Source of the DNA: Macrocystis pyrifera
Lineage: Eukaryota; Sar; Phaeophyceae; Laminariales; Laminariaceae
Assembly (NCBI GenBank): GCA_031763025.1
Contig: JASSKH010000007.1
Coordinates: 12,382,454 to 12,446,453, forward strand
Length of the DNA: 64,000 nt
Direction of reading: 5' to 3'
Part shown: in pieces, positions 36,001 through 43,995 of the stretch
How the letters are laid out: every line of letters starts with the position of its first letter
Numbering within the stretch: position 1 is the first letter of the stretch
Notes under the pieces: model-generated
What the model saw: the letters and a program-made list of their open reading frames with translations, nothing else
Databases searched by the model: none
Told to the model about the DNA's origin: nothing
Position numbers and translations under genes: made by a program

Positions 36001-38447
36001 ACTGAACCTGGATATGTCGAGGTAGATAATTAGCCGCCACCAGGTGTTACGTGGGTCATTGTGTCATTGCTCCTCAGGGACGGGCACGATGTGTGTTTTG
36101 GCCAATCAAACGCATGATGGCTCGGGGGGTCCTCTTGACTCGATTCCAGTCTGTACATGTACTTGTTTTGGACCCCCAACGTAACGGGTGTACTTTTTCT
36201 TGGTTATTGCCCTTTTCGAACCATGCACTACGATCAGTACGATCCATCTTCAGAGATCATGCACACTACACCAGCTGCACGAAGCACGACATACCATACA
36301 AAACACACGACACGTGATGCACAGCCATGATAGAACACAGCACGCACACCAATACGATGACTCCTGCTGTGTACTCGCACCTTTGTTTTTTTCGAAAATA
36401 TCGGACCCGCAGCAAGATTCCCTCTGGTTGAGACGCCCATACGGGTGCAGTTTCGTTCGCTGATCGAGGTGTCCATAGCATCATCACCCTCGTCATCACC
36501 GACCACATAAATAGCTGCTCGTGGCGTTTCCCGCCTGCACCTGAGGGGACATCAAGCCAGACCACGCCCGCGAGGCGGTATCCTAGGTGCGCGCGAACTG
36601 GCAGCATAGGGCTCCTTCACCGCTGCCGCTACCACAATAAACGCGGCCGTCCGTCGACAACAGGAGACGGACGGCCGCGTTTAACTACAGCAAATTTCAT
36701 CGATGGTGAAGCGGTGCGTCGCATGTTGAGCAACAATCGCCGCTGGAAGGGAGATTGGGATGCCGGCAGCCACTCTCCACAGAGCAAGGGCACCTTTCGC
36801 CGTTAGAGGATGCCATCCTACTACTGTAGTCTGCTGCCGAAGGAGCCAGGAATCTTCTGTGGGTGGGGCGAGGGGCGCTGCACAGCAGCTATGCAGGTGC
36901 GCAGTACGCAGTGTACCGCGCGTCGTAGAAGGCAGAAGGCCTTTTTGAAAAAAAAAAAACATAGCAGGTCAGGTATCTATTGGGGTGGAAAACGAGTTTA
37001 AAAGCCTTAAATCGGGTAGCATTTGTTACGCAACATTTTTTCCCTACATTTCCCTACAATGGCGTCGACGGCAGGACGTGAGATTATAAAGAGCGAGGTC
37101 CGTCGTTCGATTCTCGCCTTCATCCCCTAAAAAGGAAAAAAAGAGGGGAACATCTCACGTTCAACAAGCTGTTAAACTCACTCACTTAGAAAACACCCAC
37201 CAGGAGAAGGAACGATGAGACCAATGCGATAATCGCATACTGAGTCCAGTACCGAAAAGTCGGAGGAAAAAACTTGGATACTCAGAATCTCATCGGGATT
37301 CCTGACCTACTCGCAAAAAGAGATAAGTCCGCTGTAGTGAGGGAGAATGTGGTGGAAATCGAGTTTATAAGCCTTAAATTCGGGTAGCGTTTGTTACGTG
37401 ACATTTTTAGTCTACTTTTCCCTACACTATTAATCTATTATTAATAATAATAATAATAAGAGTTTCCATAAGTTTCCGAGGCATTTGTCATTTGTCACTT
37501 GGGGTATGAATACAGGTATCGGTACACGAGTCTGTCAGTTGTCATCCTCCCCGCACTTCACTTTGACTTATTTTTTGTCTTGTCGCATTGCGTTCGTCCT
37601 CTCCGGGGGTCATTCCTCTCACGACCTGTAGAAGCTATTAATACCAGTATCTAATGACGAGGACAGAGGACAGGTTCATCTGCACCTACCAGGTACGTAT
37701 TTACCGAGCTACGTACTACTACGAGTAGCTGTTGTATAATGGTCAGCAAAAGCCCCATCTCACTCAGCAGAAAATTGTCATGACGTTCATCATTATTATC
37801 ATACCTAGTACATGAAATCCGATAGAATTTGATCAGTTGCTCGTTTTGTTTTCTCGGCGGCAGGCCAATTTTTAGGCGCCAAGCACCAAACACCAAACCT
37901 CCGCAAGTATTCGCTGACCACACGTCGCAGATCTCGAGACGAAGGCGAGACGCAACCCGAGACGAACCCCTGAACTCTTTTAGGGCTGCAGTCTCGTTTC
38001 GGGGACAAACAAAACAAATTCTAAGTAGTTTGTCCCCAAAACGGGACTGAAGTCTTAAAAAGGGTTAACAACATTTATTTCGCCTGCCGCGAAATGTGTG
38101 TTGCGGCAGGTTGCGTTGCTGCTGTTTCCAGCGTCCGCATTCGGTTTTGCTGCGCAGCAACTTGCGTTGGACGCCTTTCCGCAGCCGCTGATGCATACCA
38201 GGTACCAGGTATATGTTTGTTCGAATGTGTGAATACGTGAATACCTACCCCGTATAGTGCCGAGAACAACGACCACAACAACCCACCTGTTTTGGTGCTT
38301 CAAGAGGTACACGAGTGCAACGAAGTCGTCGTAGCCTCCGTCATGATCGAAGTACACGGGCACCGCTGCAGGCGCGGAGACTGGGAATACTGCTGTTGTT
38401 GTTGCAGCTGTTGCTGCTCTTCTTGGCGCAGTAGACATCATCGACAT
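15047..38447 (-). CDS. Inosine-uridine-type nucleoside hydrolase, nine exons
   Basis: The enzyme would hydrolyse the N-glycosidic bond of ribonucleosides in nucleoside salvage. Exons (minus strand): 38447-38287, 22209-22046, 21493-21398, 20286-20146, 19052-18958, 17972-17903, 17387-17342, 16564-16404, 15156-15047. They sum to 1044 nt, 347 codons plus stop, within the usual size of the family, and every junction keeps frame (phases 2,1,1,1,0,1,2,1). Family marks in order: FDHDGGYDD (the D-x-D-x-x-x-D-D calcium/ribose site), LLGVTVTPAN, VVATGPLTALA, VLIMGGA across exons 4/5, GN then AEWNFFWDP, LTPLDATNE, YVWDLLT, and the C-terminal FDVIFSDL. The ends of exon 6 and the start of exon 7 have near-equivalent alternatives (17885 or 17903). 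The start at 38447 precedes the active site by 34 residues; an in-frame ATG at 38519 would add a 24-residue basic/aromatic leader, possibly for targeting. Introns are 0.5-1.3 kb except the 16-kb first one. Confidence 0.9.
15157..16403 (-). other. Intron 8 of the nucleoside hydrolase
   Basis: Bounded by a gtaaga donor and a ctagcag acceptor. It holds a full-length family B element (16153-16358) and an AAC-rich stretch around 15670-15730. No gene is seen. Confidence 0.75.
16153..16358 (-). mobile_element. Family B short element, copy 1 (full length)
   Basis: About 206 bp. On the minus strand it runs from GCTGTCATCCATAGG to GCCATGCATGACATGAGTAC and then a C-rich tract. It aligns with the copy at 20816 over its length and with partial copies at 26611 and 49289. 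It encodes nothing; it is probably a non-autonomous retroelement. It lies in intron 8 of the nucleoside hydrolase. Confidence 0.7.
18149..18182 (+). repeat. (AGC)n microsatellite
   Basis: About nine to ten AGC units in intron 5 of the nucleoside hydrolase. Confidence 0.9.
18820..18846 (+). repeat. (CCGAA)n microsatellite
   Basis: Four CCGAA-type units in tandem inside intron 5 of the nucleoside hydrolase. Confidence 0.8.
19325..19413 (-). tRNA. tRNA-like pol III unit (tRNA relic or tRNA-derived SINE head)
   Basis: On the minus strand there is an A-box-like TAGCTTAGTGATTA with a possible GCTT/GAGC D stem, then a perfect T arm GGGGTTCGAATCCCC (B box), then CTCGTCGTCC and a T7 tract at 19331-19325 that would end pol III transcription. 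The anticodon arm does not fold into a normal 5-bp stem and the acceptor strands do not pair, so a functional tRNA is unlikely and no anticodon is assigned. GCTGACTGCT-type direct repeats flank it (about 19289 and 19409). It lies in intron 4 of the nucleoside hydrolase. Confidence 0.45.
20320..20440 (+). repeat. Imperfect (AGC)n/(CAG)n array at a 3' splice site
   Basis: Nine perfect AGC units followed by interrupted CAG/CAA/CGG units. On the gene strand this is a CTG-rich array ending about 35 nt before the acceptor of hydrolase exon 4 (20286). Its translation gives a long Leu run that is not protein sequence. Confidence 0.85.
20816..21017 (+). mobile_element. Family B short element, copy 2
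   Basis: Full-length copy in the opposite orientation to copy 1: starts CTGTCATGCATGGCCGTAG after a G-rich tract and ends near GGACTGGCGGGGATGAC. It lies in intron 3 of the nucleoside hydrolase. Confidence 0.7.
22316..23600. other. Intron 1 segment with nothing recognised
   Basis: Apart from a G-rich tract at about 22350-22365, no repeat, gene or RNA could be identified in this part of the hydrolase first intron. Confidence 0.5.
23605..23636 (+). mobile_element. Family B fragment, copy 3
   Basis: Only the tail end is present (ATCATGCATGGCTGTAGTCG). It sits between G tracts directly at the 3' end of LINE copy 1. Confidence 0.55.
23655..24824 (-). mobile_element. LINE remnant, copy 1 (3' part, with nested SINE)
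   Basis: Aligns by eye with 25795-26610 once the SINE at 24095-24438 is removed. On the minus strand the reading frame matches the C-terminal end of a non-LTR retrotransposon ORF2: a CPCG-type Cys motif region in the sister copy, then KIDECDKKIG, SSEKTIAILGDRWWP and KQKGDKI. The reverse transcriptase core is absent, so the copy is 5'-truncated, and frame changes interrupt it. The 3' end runs into a C tract (G tract on the plus strand, 23637-23650). Confidence 0.65.
24084..24449 (+). mobile_element. SINE-like insertion with 11-bp target duplication
   Basis: A 344-bp insert (24095-24438) sits in LINE copy 1. It is flanked by CTACACGAATC at 24084-24094 and 24439-24449, and the uninterrupted site is seen in LINE copy 2 as CCTACACGAA. 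The insert ends with the perfect palindrome ATCCTCCGGAGGAT followed by an A-rich tail. A second, 5'-truncated copy lies at 31596-31753. No protein is encoded. The origin of the head is unclear. Confidence 0.8.
25004..25024 (+). repeat. Poly(dG) tract, 21 nt, with family B fragment
   Basis: A run of 21 G directly followed by the family B tail fragment at 25026-25063 (GGTCGTAGTCGTATGACCAT). Family B and the LINE both end next to such tracts. Confidence 0.8.
25795..26610 (-). mobile_element. LINE remnant, copy 2 (3' part)
   Basis: The minus strand shows the C-terminal region of a LINE ORF2: basic segment, LRLLFRVGDLDLPERRK-like text, then MCPCGKAIE and downstream the DRWWP-type segment shared with copy 1. 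Closely related to copy 1 but with scattered substitutions and small indels, so both are old. On the minus strand it is preceded by a family B head (26784-26611) and ends in a C tract (25781-25790). Confidence 0.65.
26611..26784 (+). mobile_element. Family B short element, copy 5
   Basis: Carries the GCATCC...GGGACGGAGCACGTC, TTGCTTGCACCAAGCGCGAA and GCGGACTTCCATATGGATGAC segments of family B but not the CATGCATGG end, which is replaced by LINE copy 2. Confidence 0.65.
27343..27358 (+). repeat. Poly(dC) tract
   Basis: A C homopolymer of about 16 nt inside the hydrolase first intron. Confidence 0.85.
27850..29827 (-). mobile_element. hAT-like transposase exons
   Basis: Four exon-like blocks lie in order on the minus strand. 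29827-29723 (35 codons) joins in phase 0 to 29469-29233, which reads VMGFASDGTSAMV...HCVTHISG, the hAT catalytic-D and H-C-x-x-H region. 28734-28460 has HSPLGQAKLR and LSRGTAVTALVKNY, the conserved middle of KIAA1586/ZNF862-type hAT proteins. 28079 to about 27850 has IECERGLSAQSRI...RLSV-type sequence, the C-terminal dimerisation region. Donors gtcagc, gtaagg and gtaagg and acceptors are credible. The junctions between the second, third and fourth blocks were not all matched in phase, and the N-terminal exon and terminal inverted repeats were not found. The element lies inside the nucleoside hydrolase first intron in the same orientation. Confidence 0.7.
30840..31275. repeat. Three-copy inverted/direct repeat, family F
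   Basis: A unit of about 45 bp built around GGTGCAGACYCGA...CGCCGTCGT occurs at 31041-31090 and 31211-31265 (plus) and as its reverse complement at 30849-30895. GCTTGCCAA...GCGGCGAGCG segments between them are also repeated. TTTCGAACTCGAGACC resembles a tRNA T arm, so a SINE origin is possible. Confidence 0.55.
31596..31753 (+). mobile_element. SINE-like element, second copy (5'-truncated)
   Basis: Matches the 3' 155 bp of the insertion at 24095-24438: CTGTTCTGATGTTG, TTAAATTGACA, ACGTGGAAGT, then ATCCGCCGGAGGAT (one change from the palindrome of the first copy) and an A-rich tail. Confidence 0.75.
31760..32540. other. Intron 1 segment with nothing recognised
   Basis: Only a short inverted pair (GTCTGGAGG near 31970, CCTCCAGAC near 32090) and one TACCWGGTA motif (32443) were noted. 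Confidence 0.5.
32569..32845. mobile_element. MITE-like element, 15-bp terminal inverted repeats
   Basis: AGGCGTGTTGCGCGC at 32569-32583 is matched exactly by its reverse complement at 32831-32845, giving a 277-bp unit with no coding capacity. A diverged relative at about 33905-34285 has the same order of internal landmarks (A tract, CCCGAAAAC, CCTCGGGCG, GCGCGCAACAC, GCGCAACAGCT). Confidence 0.6.
33905..34285. mobile_element. Diverged relative of the 32.6-kb MITE-like element
   Basis: Shares internal landmarks with 32569-32905 in the same order, but its inverted ends have decayed. Confidence 0.5.
34290..36630. other. Intron 1 segment: degenerate TATCACACCCC-rich stretch, otherwise nothing seen
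   Basis: At 34441-34760 the words TATCACACCCC, TATCACCGGGG and relatives recur irregularly, like a decayed minisatellite. No gene or other repeat was recognised in the rest. Confidence 0.45.
36638..36683. other. 18-bp perfect hairpin
   Basis: TAAACGCGGCCGTCCGTC at 36638-36655 is exactly complementary to 36666-36683, with a 10-nt loop. It is GC-rich and would form a very stable stem in RNA or single-stranded DNA. Function unknown. Confidence 0.85.
36983..37460 (+). mobile_element. SINE-like element with tRNA-type head and (TAA)n tail
   Basis: A 77-bp tail segment (GGTGGAAAACGAGTTTAAAAG...TTTGTTACG...CCCTACA) at 36983-37059 recurs at 37349-37428. The second copy ends in (TAA)n at 37433-37460. 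Directly after the first tail comes TGGCGTCGACGG (A-box-like, 37060) and CGTTCGATTCTC (B-box-like, 37104). The simplest reading is one nearly complete tRNA-derived SINE (37058-37460) preceded by a tail fragment of another. Confidence 0.5.
37983..38056. repeat. Inverted repeat, about 28-bp arms
   Basis: GGGCTGCAGTCTCGTTTCGG...GACAAAC at 37983-38010 pairs with 38029-38056 with few mismatches. The GACTGCAGCCC core also occurs at 14-24 and 161-175, so this may be a small dispersed foldback. Confidence 0.6.
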
Positions 38448-39056
38448 TCCAACGACTGTCAAGTATGTCCGGGCGGCGTAGTACGTGTACACGTAGCGAG
38501 GCAGAGCAAACCGAAACATGGATACGACATACGTATGTATGTGCCTGAACGCGCTATACCCGGACCGAAGTTTGTTGAACTTTTCAGAACGAAGTCGACG
38601 CATGCATCTGTCTACCAATCTACCAATCAATGGGAATGACTCTATCATCTGACTTTGTGAACAAGGTGTTACGGAGATATGTTGGCGTTATGTAGTAACA
38701 TAGGAGTTATCTGGAAACATAACTTGGGGCCGGGGGTCGGGGGTGAAGTGTGGCAACGTTTCGCAGTCCGTTCGGCAGGTCTAACTTTTAATTTTGGTAT
38801 GTAGCTGACTCAACCGACGTTTCGATGGCACACCACCACGTCCTCCGTCCGTACAGAGCGTCGAGTTCGTAGCACAGGGGTGTGTGAGGTGTGAGATCGT
38901 TTTGCAGCGCTAGATTTTTTCAGAACGGGAAAGTCCGCACACTTCGGCTAACTCAACACTCGGATACCACTTATACCAGGTATTATCTACGTTGTTATCG
39001 GGCCCAACACAGGAGGAACCTGGTAACGAACCAACATGGTACATAGTGTTATTAGC
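38448..39056. other. 5' flank of the nucleoside hydrolase gene
   Basis: The upstream side of the minus-strand gene. No core promoter motif could be recognised. One TACCWGGTA motif at 38974; none was seen to the right of it. Confidence 0.4.
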
Positions 39057-39250
39057 GCTGGAGGAGAGATCACGGTAAAGCGGTAACACAAGGGTGAACT
39101 GGAAGCCCACGAACGCGCACGCGCCTTAACGTTAAGTTGCTGCTCGGTCTCGTCCAGCTCTGGTACAGCAGTAGTAACATTATGTTATGCCGTGTGTTCA
39201 GTCCTTGAACTAACATTGTCTAACACGCCCAGATCGATATCCGCATATAT
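39057..39250 (+). repeat. Family E repeat, left copy
   Basis: Starts near GAGATCACGGT and ends near CCCAGATCGATATCC...CATATAT. It aligns with 63655-63850 in the same orientation (shared words include GCGGTAACACA, CCCACGAACG and GCTCGGTCTCGT with small changes). The two copies bracket the island described in the findings. Confidence 0.7.
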
Positions 39251-39599
39251 ATATACAAGGTTCCCCTCCGGGAGGTGCCGTATTAATAGGGGAGTGGCGC
39301 AAGAGCGAAATAATAATACTCGTATGAAACCCTGCACACTTTTTTAGAAGTAGCACCTGCACCCACCCATCATTTTAACGTGAAGAACACACAGCATATT
39401 TTTGAGGACAGACTATATTATACTTTTTTTTTTTTTTTTTTTCATCACGTCTACTTTCCCCGCCCACTCGTAGGAGGTTTTACCCTCGACGATCTTCTGG
39501 ACAAGCCGTGGTCACAGGTGTCGTCCCTTCTCCCCCCCAGCACGTGCCTTCATTTTTTGCTCCAGGGATCTACACTATTTGGACTTCCCGTGGGTCTCC

Positions 39600-40125
39600 G
39601 TGGGGCTCGCAACGTGGTACACCATAGGCGTCCTCACGGCATACCGCGGAATGGCATGGTACGCCGTACAATCACATGGGACTCCATGTGCTGTACCATG
39701 CCCCTCCCCCCACGGTGCCCCCCACGGTGCCCCCCACGGCGATACCCACGGTATACGGCGGCAAGGTCCCCGTCACGTAAGAAGTACATCCACGGCTTGC
39801 CACGGTACCCCCCACGCCAGACCACGAAACTCCACCCGACAACCCGCACGGGATTGCCCACGGCTTACCATGGCGACCCCCCACGGCTATACCCACGGCG
39901 ATGCCCACGGCAACCGCCACGGCGACCCCCATGGTGATCACCGTGGGGGTAACCGTGGGGGTTGCCGTGGAGCCCCCCATGGTTGATGACCGTGGGGGTC
40001 CACGGTTGATCACCGTGGGGGTCTCCACGGTGATACCCACGGTTATCCGACGGAAACCCCCACGGTGATAACCGTGGGGATCACCGTGGAGACCCCCACG
40101 GAGACCCCCACCGCACTCCATGGCA
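39600..40125. repeat. CCACGG/CCGTGG foldback array
   Basis: More than thirty CCACGG, CCCACGG or CCGTGGG words in about 520 bp, mostly CCACGG in the left half and both orientations after 39950, so the two halves can pair (ATGGTGATCACCGTGG type words). The His/Gly-rich frames it encodes are repeat translations, not genes. Confidence 0.75.
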
Positions 40126-40491
40126 ACCTAAGTACACGTAGAAGGTGTCACACGTTAGGCAGGTAGAACGCATATATGTCTCGACTAACCCTCCTACACC
40201 AGTAGTATTTAGTATCAGGTCGGGTGGAAACATGTATGTTTGGTCTACACGGTCGTTATCCCTGCGCAACTGCGTGTCCCCCTGTTATTGTCGTTAGGAA
40301 ATAATTGTTACAGCGTCGTGTTGGGGACGTCGTAATCGCCAGGTCAATTATGATTATGAATAATACGCACGGATTGTCTATCAATGCCCATCAAATGTGA
40401 TGGTACTATTTCCCGTTCAATCGAGCCGTGAAGTACGTCCATAAAAGTACTAGGCGTGCAACACTCTGACCTATTTACACGTATATAGAAC

Positions 40492-40808
40492 GTCTTTTCG
40501 CTCCGCGGGCGGCCGGCCACACGCGCCGAGGAAGGAAAAGTACATCAGACTATGCGAAGCGGTTAGAAGTCCATGATTGTATGTATATTGTTTTTTCATG
40601 ACTTTGCATGCAGGTCCAACCTGGCGAGTTGATAACGCGTACAGTCCCGCCGACAGGTTTTGGCAGAAAACAGCTCGGGCACCACCTACCCTTTGCGTCT
40701 CGGTCGATGTTCCGCTGCGCTCGTTCACATGTCGTACATACATACATGCCCCAGGTAAGGTACTTCTAGTATTCTCTCGATATGCTCTGTGTCCTACTCG
40801 TATGTACC
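40492..40808 (+). repeat. Dispersed repeat family A, copy 3
   Basis: Full-length counterpart of 13409-13712. See that entry for the shared words. Confidence 0.75.
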
Positions 40809-40810
40809 AA

Positions 40811-42500
40811 ACATAAAGGACAGCAAGCCACTGCGACATGGGAAGAAAGCATAATCTAACCGGATATTTACGCCAGGAAAAAAGTCGTGGTTCACTACAG
40901 ACACTGAAGGTACTGTATTACCTTTTTTGTAACTTGCGGGTTATATCCAAGACGAACGCCGTTCCTTTTCAGAGCTCCTGTTTTTTTATGTGTTTGATTC
41001 TACGCATCTACGTCCTTTTAACCGTGCACGTGATCACAATCGGAGCACACGTAACGTATCACACAGTAGTATAACCTTGCACCAATATCAATGCAAAGGA
41101 TACACGCGGTTAGCCCCTGACATACAGCTTGTCCGTGTTTCGGCGTCTAGGACCCAACACCGAACGGCTCATTTGACCGGCCCGCAAGAATGGTACATGT
41201 CCATCACCGCACGCGCCCTCCCAGCGGATTACGGATAGGTGCGCCCAACCCTAGTGACAATTCGGGGGAACAGTCAGACGCCGAGTAGTCGTGAATGTTC
41301 TTGTGGTTCCTATGGGTAGCGAGCATCGACACACAAAGAAACGTCCTAGGTCGTCCCCAAAACACCTGTGTAGGATGCACCAGGAATCGTTCCATGTATG
41401 TACGCGTGATTGTCCTGCTGTCTTGCTGCGCCTTAATATGTCAGGTACACTCCGTACGCTTAGCATGCCGGGCATCATGCAGTGTATTCGGTTATCTTGA
41501 ATTCCTCTCCTGACCGACAGGGAAACACCTGTGTCGAATGTTCCTGAAGTAGGCTCATCGTATGTCTGTTCGCATTGTCCTGCTGTCTTGAAGCGTCAGG
41601 AGGAGTCGGGTACACGCCGTTCTGTTCCCATGTCGTGACTCATGCAGTATTTATCATTTCCCAAATCACCACCCCTAACCGACATCCACAACCCCTGCGT
41701 CACTTTGCCAACACACGCACTCAAGCGGCGAATGTTGGGTTCTTATTCCATAGTTTTTCCACCAAGGTGAGTTCGTTGTGAACAATGACGTTGACGCTGA
41801 GTACGAAGTGCCCGAGGATACGCGGCATTTTTTTCACAACCGGGCCCAAACCTGTGAATAGCAGAACATCACAAGTGGTGGCGGCAAGGCGGAACCTGAT
41901 AAGTTGAGATAAAAGCGAATGTTCAGGAACCATGTCTGTCCATACTGGCTTTCACTACCAAACTCGCACAATTTCTGTCGTGACTGCATGTCACATTGAA
42001 CCCCACCCCATTTATCCCAGCCGGCAATGACGAGTTCAATTCCCTCGTTGTATGTACCCGCGTTGTACAAGGCCTTCAAGTTAAGGGCTTAACCACTGAA
42101 ACCACGACGTTTAGTGGAACTATGTACCCTGTGTTTAATCAACCCGCATGATATGCGAAGCGTCATACAGCTCTTTGACCAACATCCAACCCACTTCTAG
42201 GAAAGCAAAGGTATGTTGTCGTCGTCCTTTCGTGTTGGAGTTGAGAGTTTCGCCTGGGGTTATCTCTACGACGACATAGTGTGTGGATGGATCGGCGTGT
42301 AGAAGCAATGCCCCCCTTGTGTAGAGCTATGTCGGCTGCACTCCTCGCGGTTAGCATTCGCTTGTGACGTTCACCAGCGAGGCGGTCTGCGTCTTTCCAT
42401 CCTGTTCAATGGATTGCGAATGAATTATCTGATTCAGGTCGCGTAACGTAGTCGCGTCGTTTGAATCTGTGTTGTAGGATAGGGACCAGGGACAACGGCA
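40811..42500. other. Island segment, no gene assigned
   Basis: Contains a diverged direct repeat, about 41362-41460 and 41526-41625 (both have ACACCTGTGT near the left and TTGTCCTGCTGTCTTG in the middle). Minus-strand frames near 41834-42079 have some coding flavour but no family could be named. Confidence 0.4.
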
Positions 42501-42503
42501 TTC

Positions 42504-42504
<1 letters not shown>

Positions 42505-42536
<32 letters not shown>
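42505..42536 (+). repeat. Poly(dC) tract, 32 nt
   Basis: An uninterrupted run of 32 C just downstream (gene strand) of the last recognised KDZ exon. Confidence 0.95.
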
Positions 42537-42537
<1 letters not shown>

Positions 42538-43266
42538 CCGCTGGCGAAAAGTTACAGCGTCCGTGGAAAACAAACTTATGACAGAACCAACTCTATACCG
42601 TACCCTCAAGTGGACGTAAAGCACATGTATGTACGAATCTATCTGGGTGTAGATACTTGTTTTTCGTAAATCACCACTCTCCGCGCGGATCCCCTTCCCA
42701 TTATCATCCATATGCGCCTTCAATAAAGGAGTTGTTGCTTTCAGCCATGCTGGAGTTCCAGTTAAACCTCGGCCTGTTTTGTTCGTCCCGGTGCCATAGC
42801 AATGGATCGTCCTGCTGCTCTGGATTGCAGAATTCTTGGCAGTCTGGTTCCTTATGGCTTCTGAAATGGAACCTGCCGTGCACGTGGGCGCGATTTTAGA
42901 AGTAGTAGACCGTTCAGTTGCTCCCGTGACGAGTCGTTTTTTCTCGTTCTGACCGTTAATTTTATTCATGTGCATACGTGTACCTCGCCAACCTTCTATA
43001 ATTAATGATGCGCCCTCCCCGACGCACGCAACAATACTCGATGGGAGCGTTCAGCCTGTTTGGATCACCTACTCCTAGTCTCCCTGCCATCCTCGCTGCG
43101 CGCGTTTATCTATAGGTGGGTTGTGTACTTTCTGCACTGTACGAAAACGTGGACAGCGCTCGCACAGAGGCTCTCTGTTAGGCATGGGAATGGACTCGTT
43201 TTAGACGAAAATAAATGTCCAGTCTATTCGAGAATCTGTTGAAAAAAAGTCGAAAGCACAATTTTT

Positions 43267-43803
43267 TTATATAGTCTGCCCACCACCCCATTCACTTGGT
43301 TCTAGACTACATTCACGTGTAGCACCGAGCACCTGATTACTCGACCAGGGAAACGAATTGGATGATAAAGTTCGACAGACACCTCCCACTGACGGAAAAT
43401 GATCATTTGACAGGTTGTGTTTTGATCTGCAGATTTTGTATCCCTTAAGTTTTTGTGGAAATACGCTCCAAAACTCGATTTTTTCAGGTTGTATTCGTCT
43501 CTTTCCGTCTATTTGACTATCGTCGCAAATCGAAACCAGTCCATCGATGCGGAATGACTTTGCGCACACAGCAATGCAATCCGCACCTGAATCCGACAAG
43601 TAGCCGACATGAAATCTGCAGCACGAGTTGACCCTCTTTTGAAGAGTCAATTTGTTGATGGGAAATCCGACACAAAATATCCCGAGATAAAAACAAAGGA
43701 CGTCCAGTCTTCGTGGTGTCGGGCAGACGGTGCCGGACATGGAAGCGGCCTCACGCCGAGCGATCGCCATCACACCCGGTGTCATCGCAGCAGCGAATAC
43801 CAT
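43267..43803 (-). CDS. Unassigned 178-codon open frame
   Basis: An uninterrupted minus-strand frame between KDZ blocks, with mixed composition and several Cys, starting MVFAAAMTPGVMA. No family recognised. It may be chance, an intronic passenger, or part of another decayed gene. Confidence 0.2.
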   Translation of the reverse strand: MVFAAAMTPGVMAIARREAASMSGTVCPTPRRLDVLCFYLGIFCVGFPINKLTLQKRVNSCCRFHVGYLSDSGADCIAVCAKSFRIDGLVSICDDSQIDGKRRIQPEKIEFWSVFPQKLKGYKICRSKHNLSNDHFPSVGGVCRTLSSNSFPWSSNQVLGATRECSLEPSEWGGGQTI

Positions 43804-43929
43804 CTCTGATCGGGCCTTGATGCAGCAGGAAGCGAGTTACCCCTAGCGTTCAGATGCGAACGCATCACTATTGTTGTCTCACGTGAGAAAACGACGGAGT
43901 AAAAACACGCTAGCGTAACACCCTGTCCG

Positions 43930-43995
43930 GAACTATAGGAATGGTTCAATCATAAATGTTCAAATAAACTGTTATTTACATTTCCGGACAGAGTG
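43930..43995. mobile_element. Short palindromic element with CTGTCCGGA ends
   Basis: CCTGTCCGGAA at the left is inverted as TTTCCGGACAG at the right, enclosing about 45 bp of AT-rich sequence. A single CTCTGTCCGGAAATGT end also occurs at 19691-19707. This looks like a MITE remnant or transposon ends. Confidence 0.4.

Larger units (their letters stand above)
22210..38286 (-). other. 16.1-kb first intron of the nucleoside hydrolase
   Basis: The donor at 38286 (AACAG|gtggg) and the acceptor at 22210 (cctacag|G) join codon AG|G to give the run HQN-R-FNLLGVTVTP, in phase. The intron is more than ten times longer than the others in the gene. It holds two LINE remnants, a nested SINE, hAT transposase exons, a pair of MITE-like elements, SINE-like direct repeats, poly(dG) tracts and a strong hairpin. 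Confidence 0.85.

Noticed and set aside
37058-37118. Functional tRNA gene
   Set aside because: The B box is good, but the A box is imperfect and the acceptor strands do not pair. It is treated as a SINE head.
39579-40121. His/Gly-rich frames on both strands
   Set aside because: They are frames through the CCACGG array and have no other coding signal.
39600-40125. CRISPR-like array
   Set aside because: The repeated unit is a 6-7 bp word at irregular spacing in both orientations, with no spacer structure, in a eukaryotic context.
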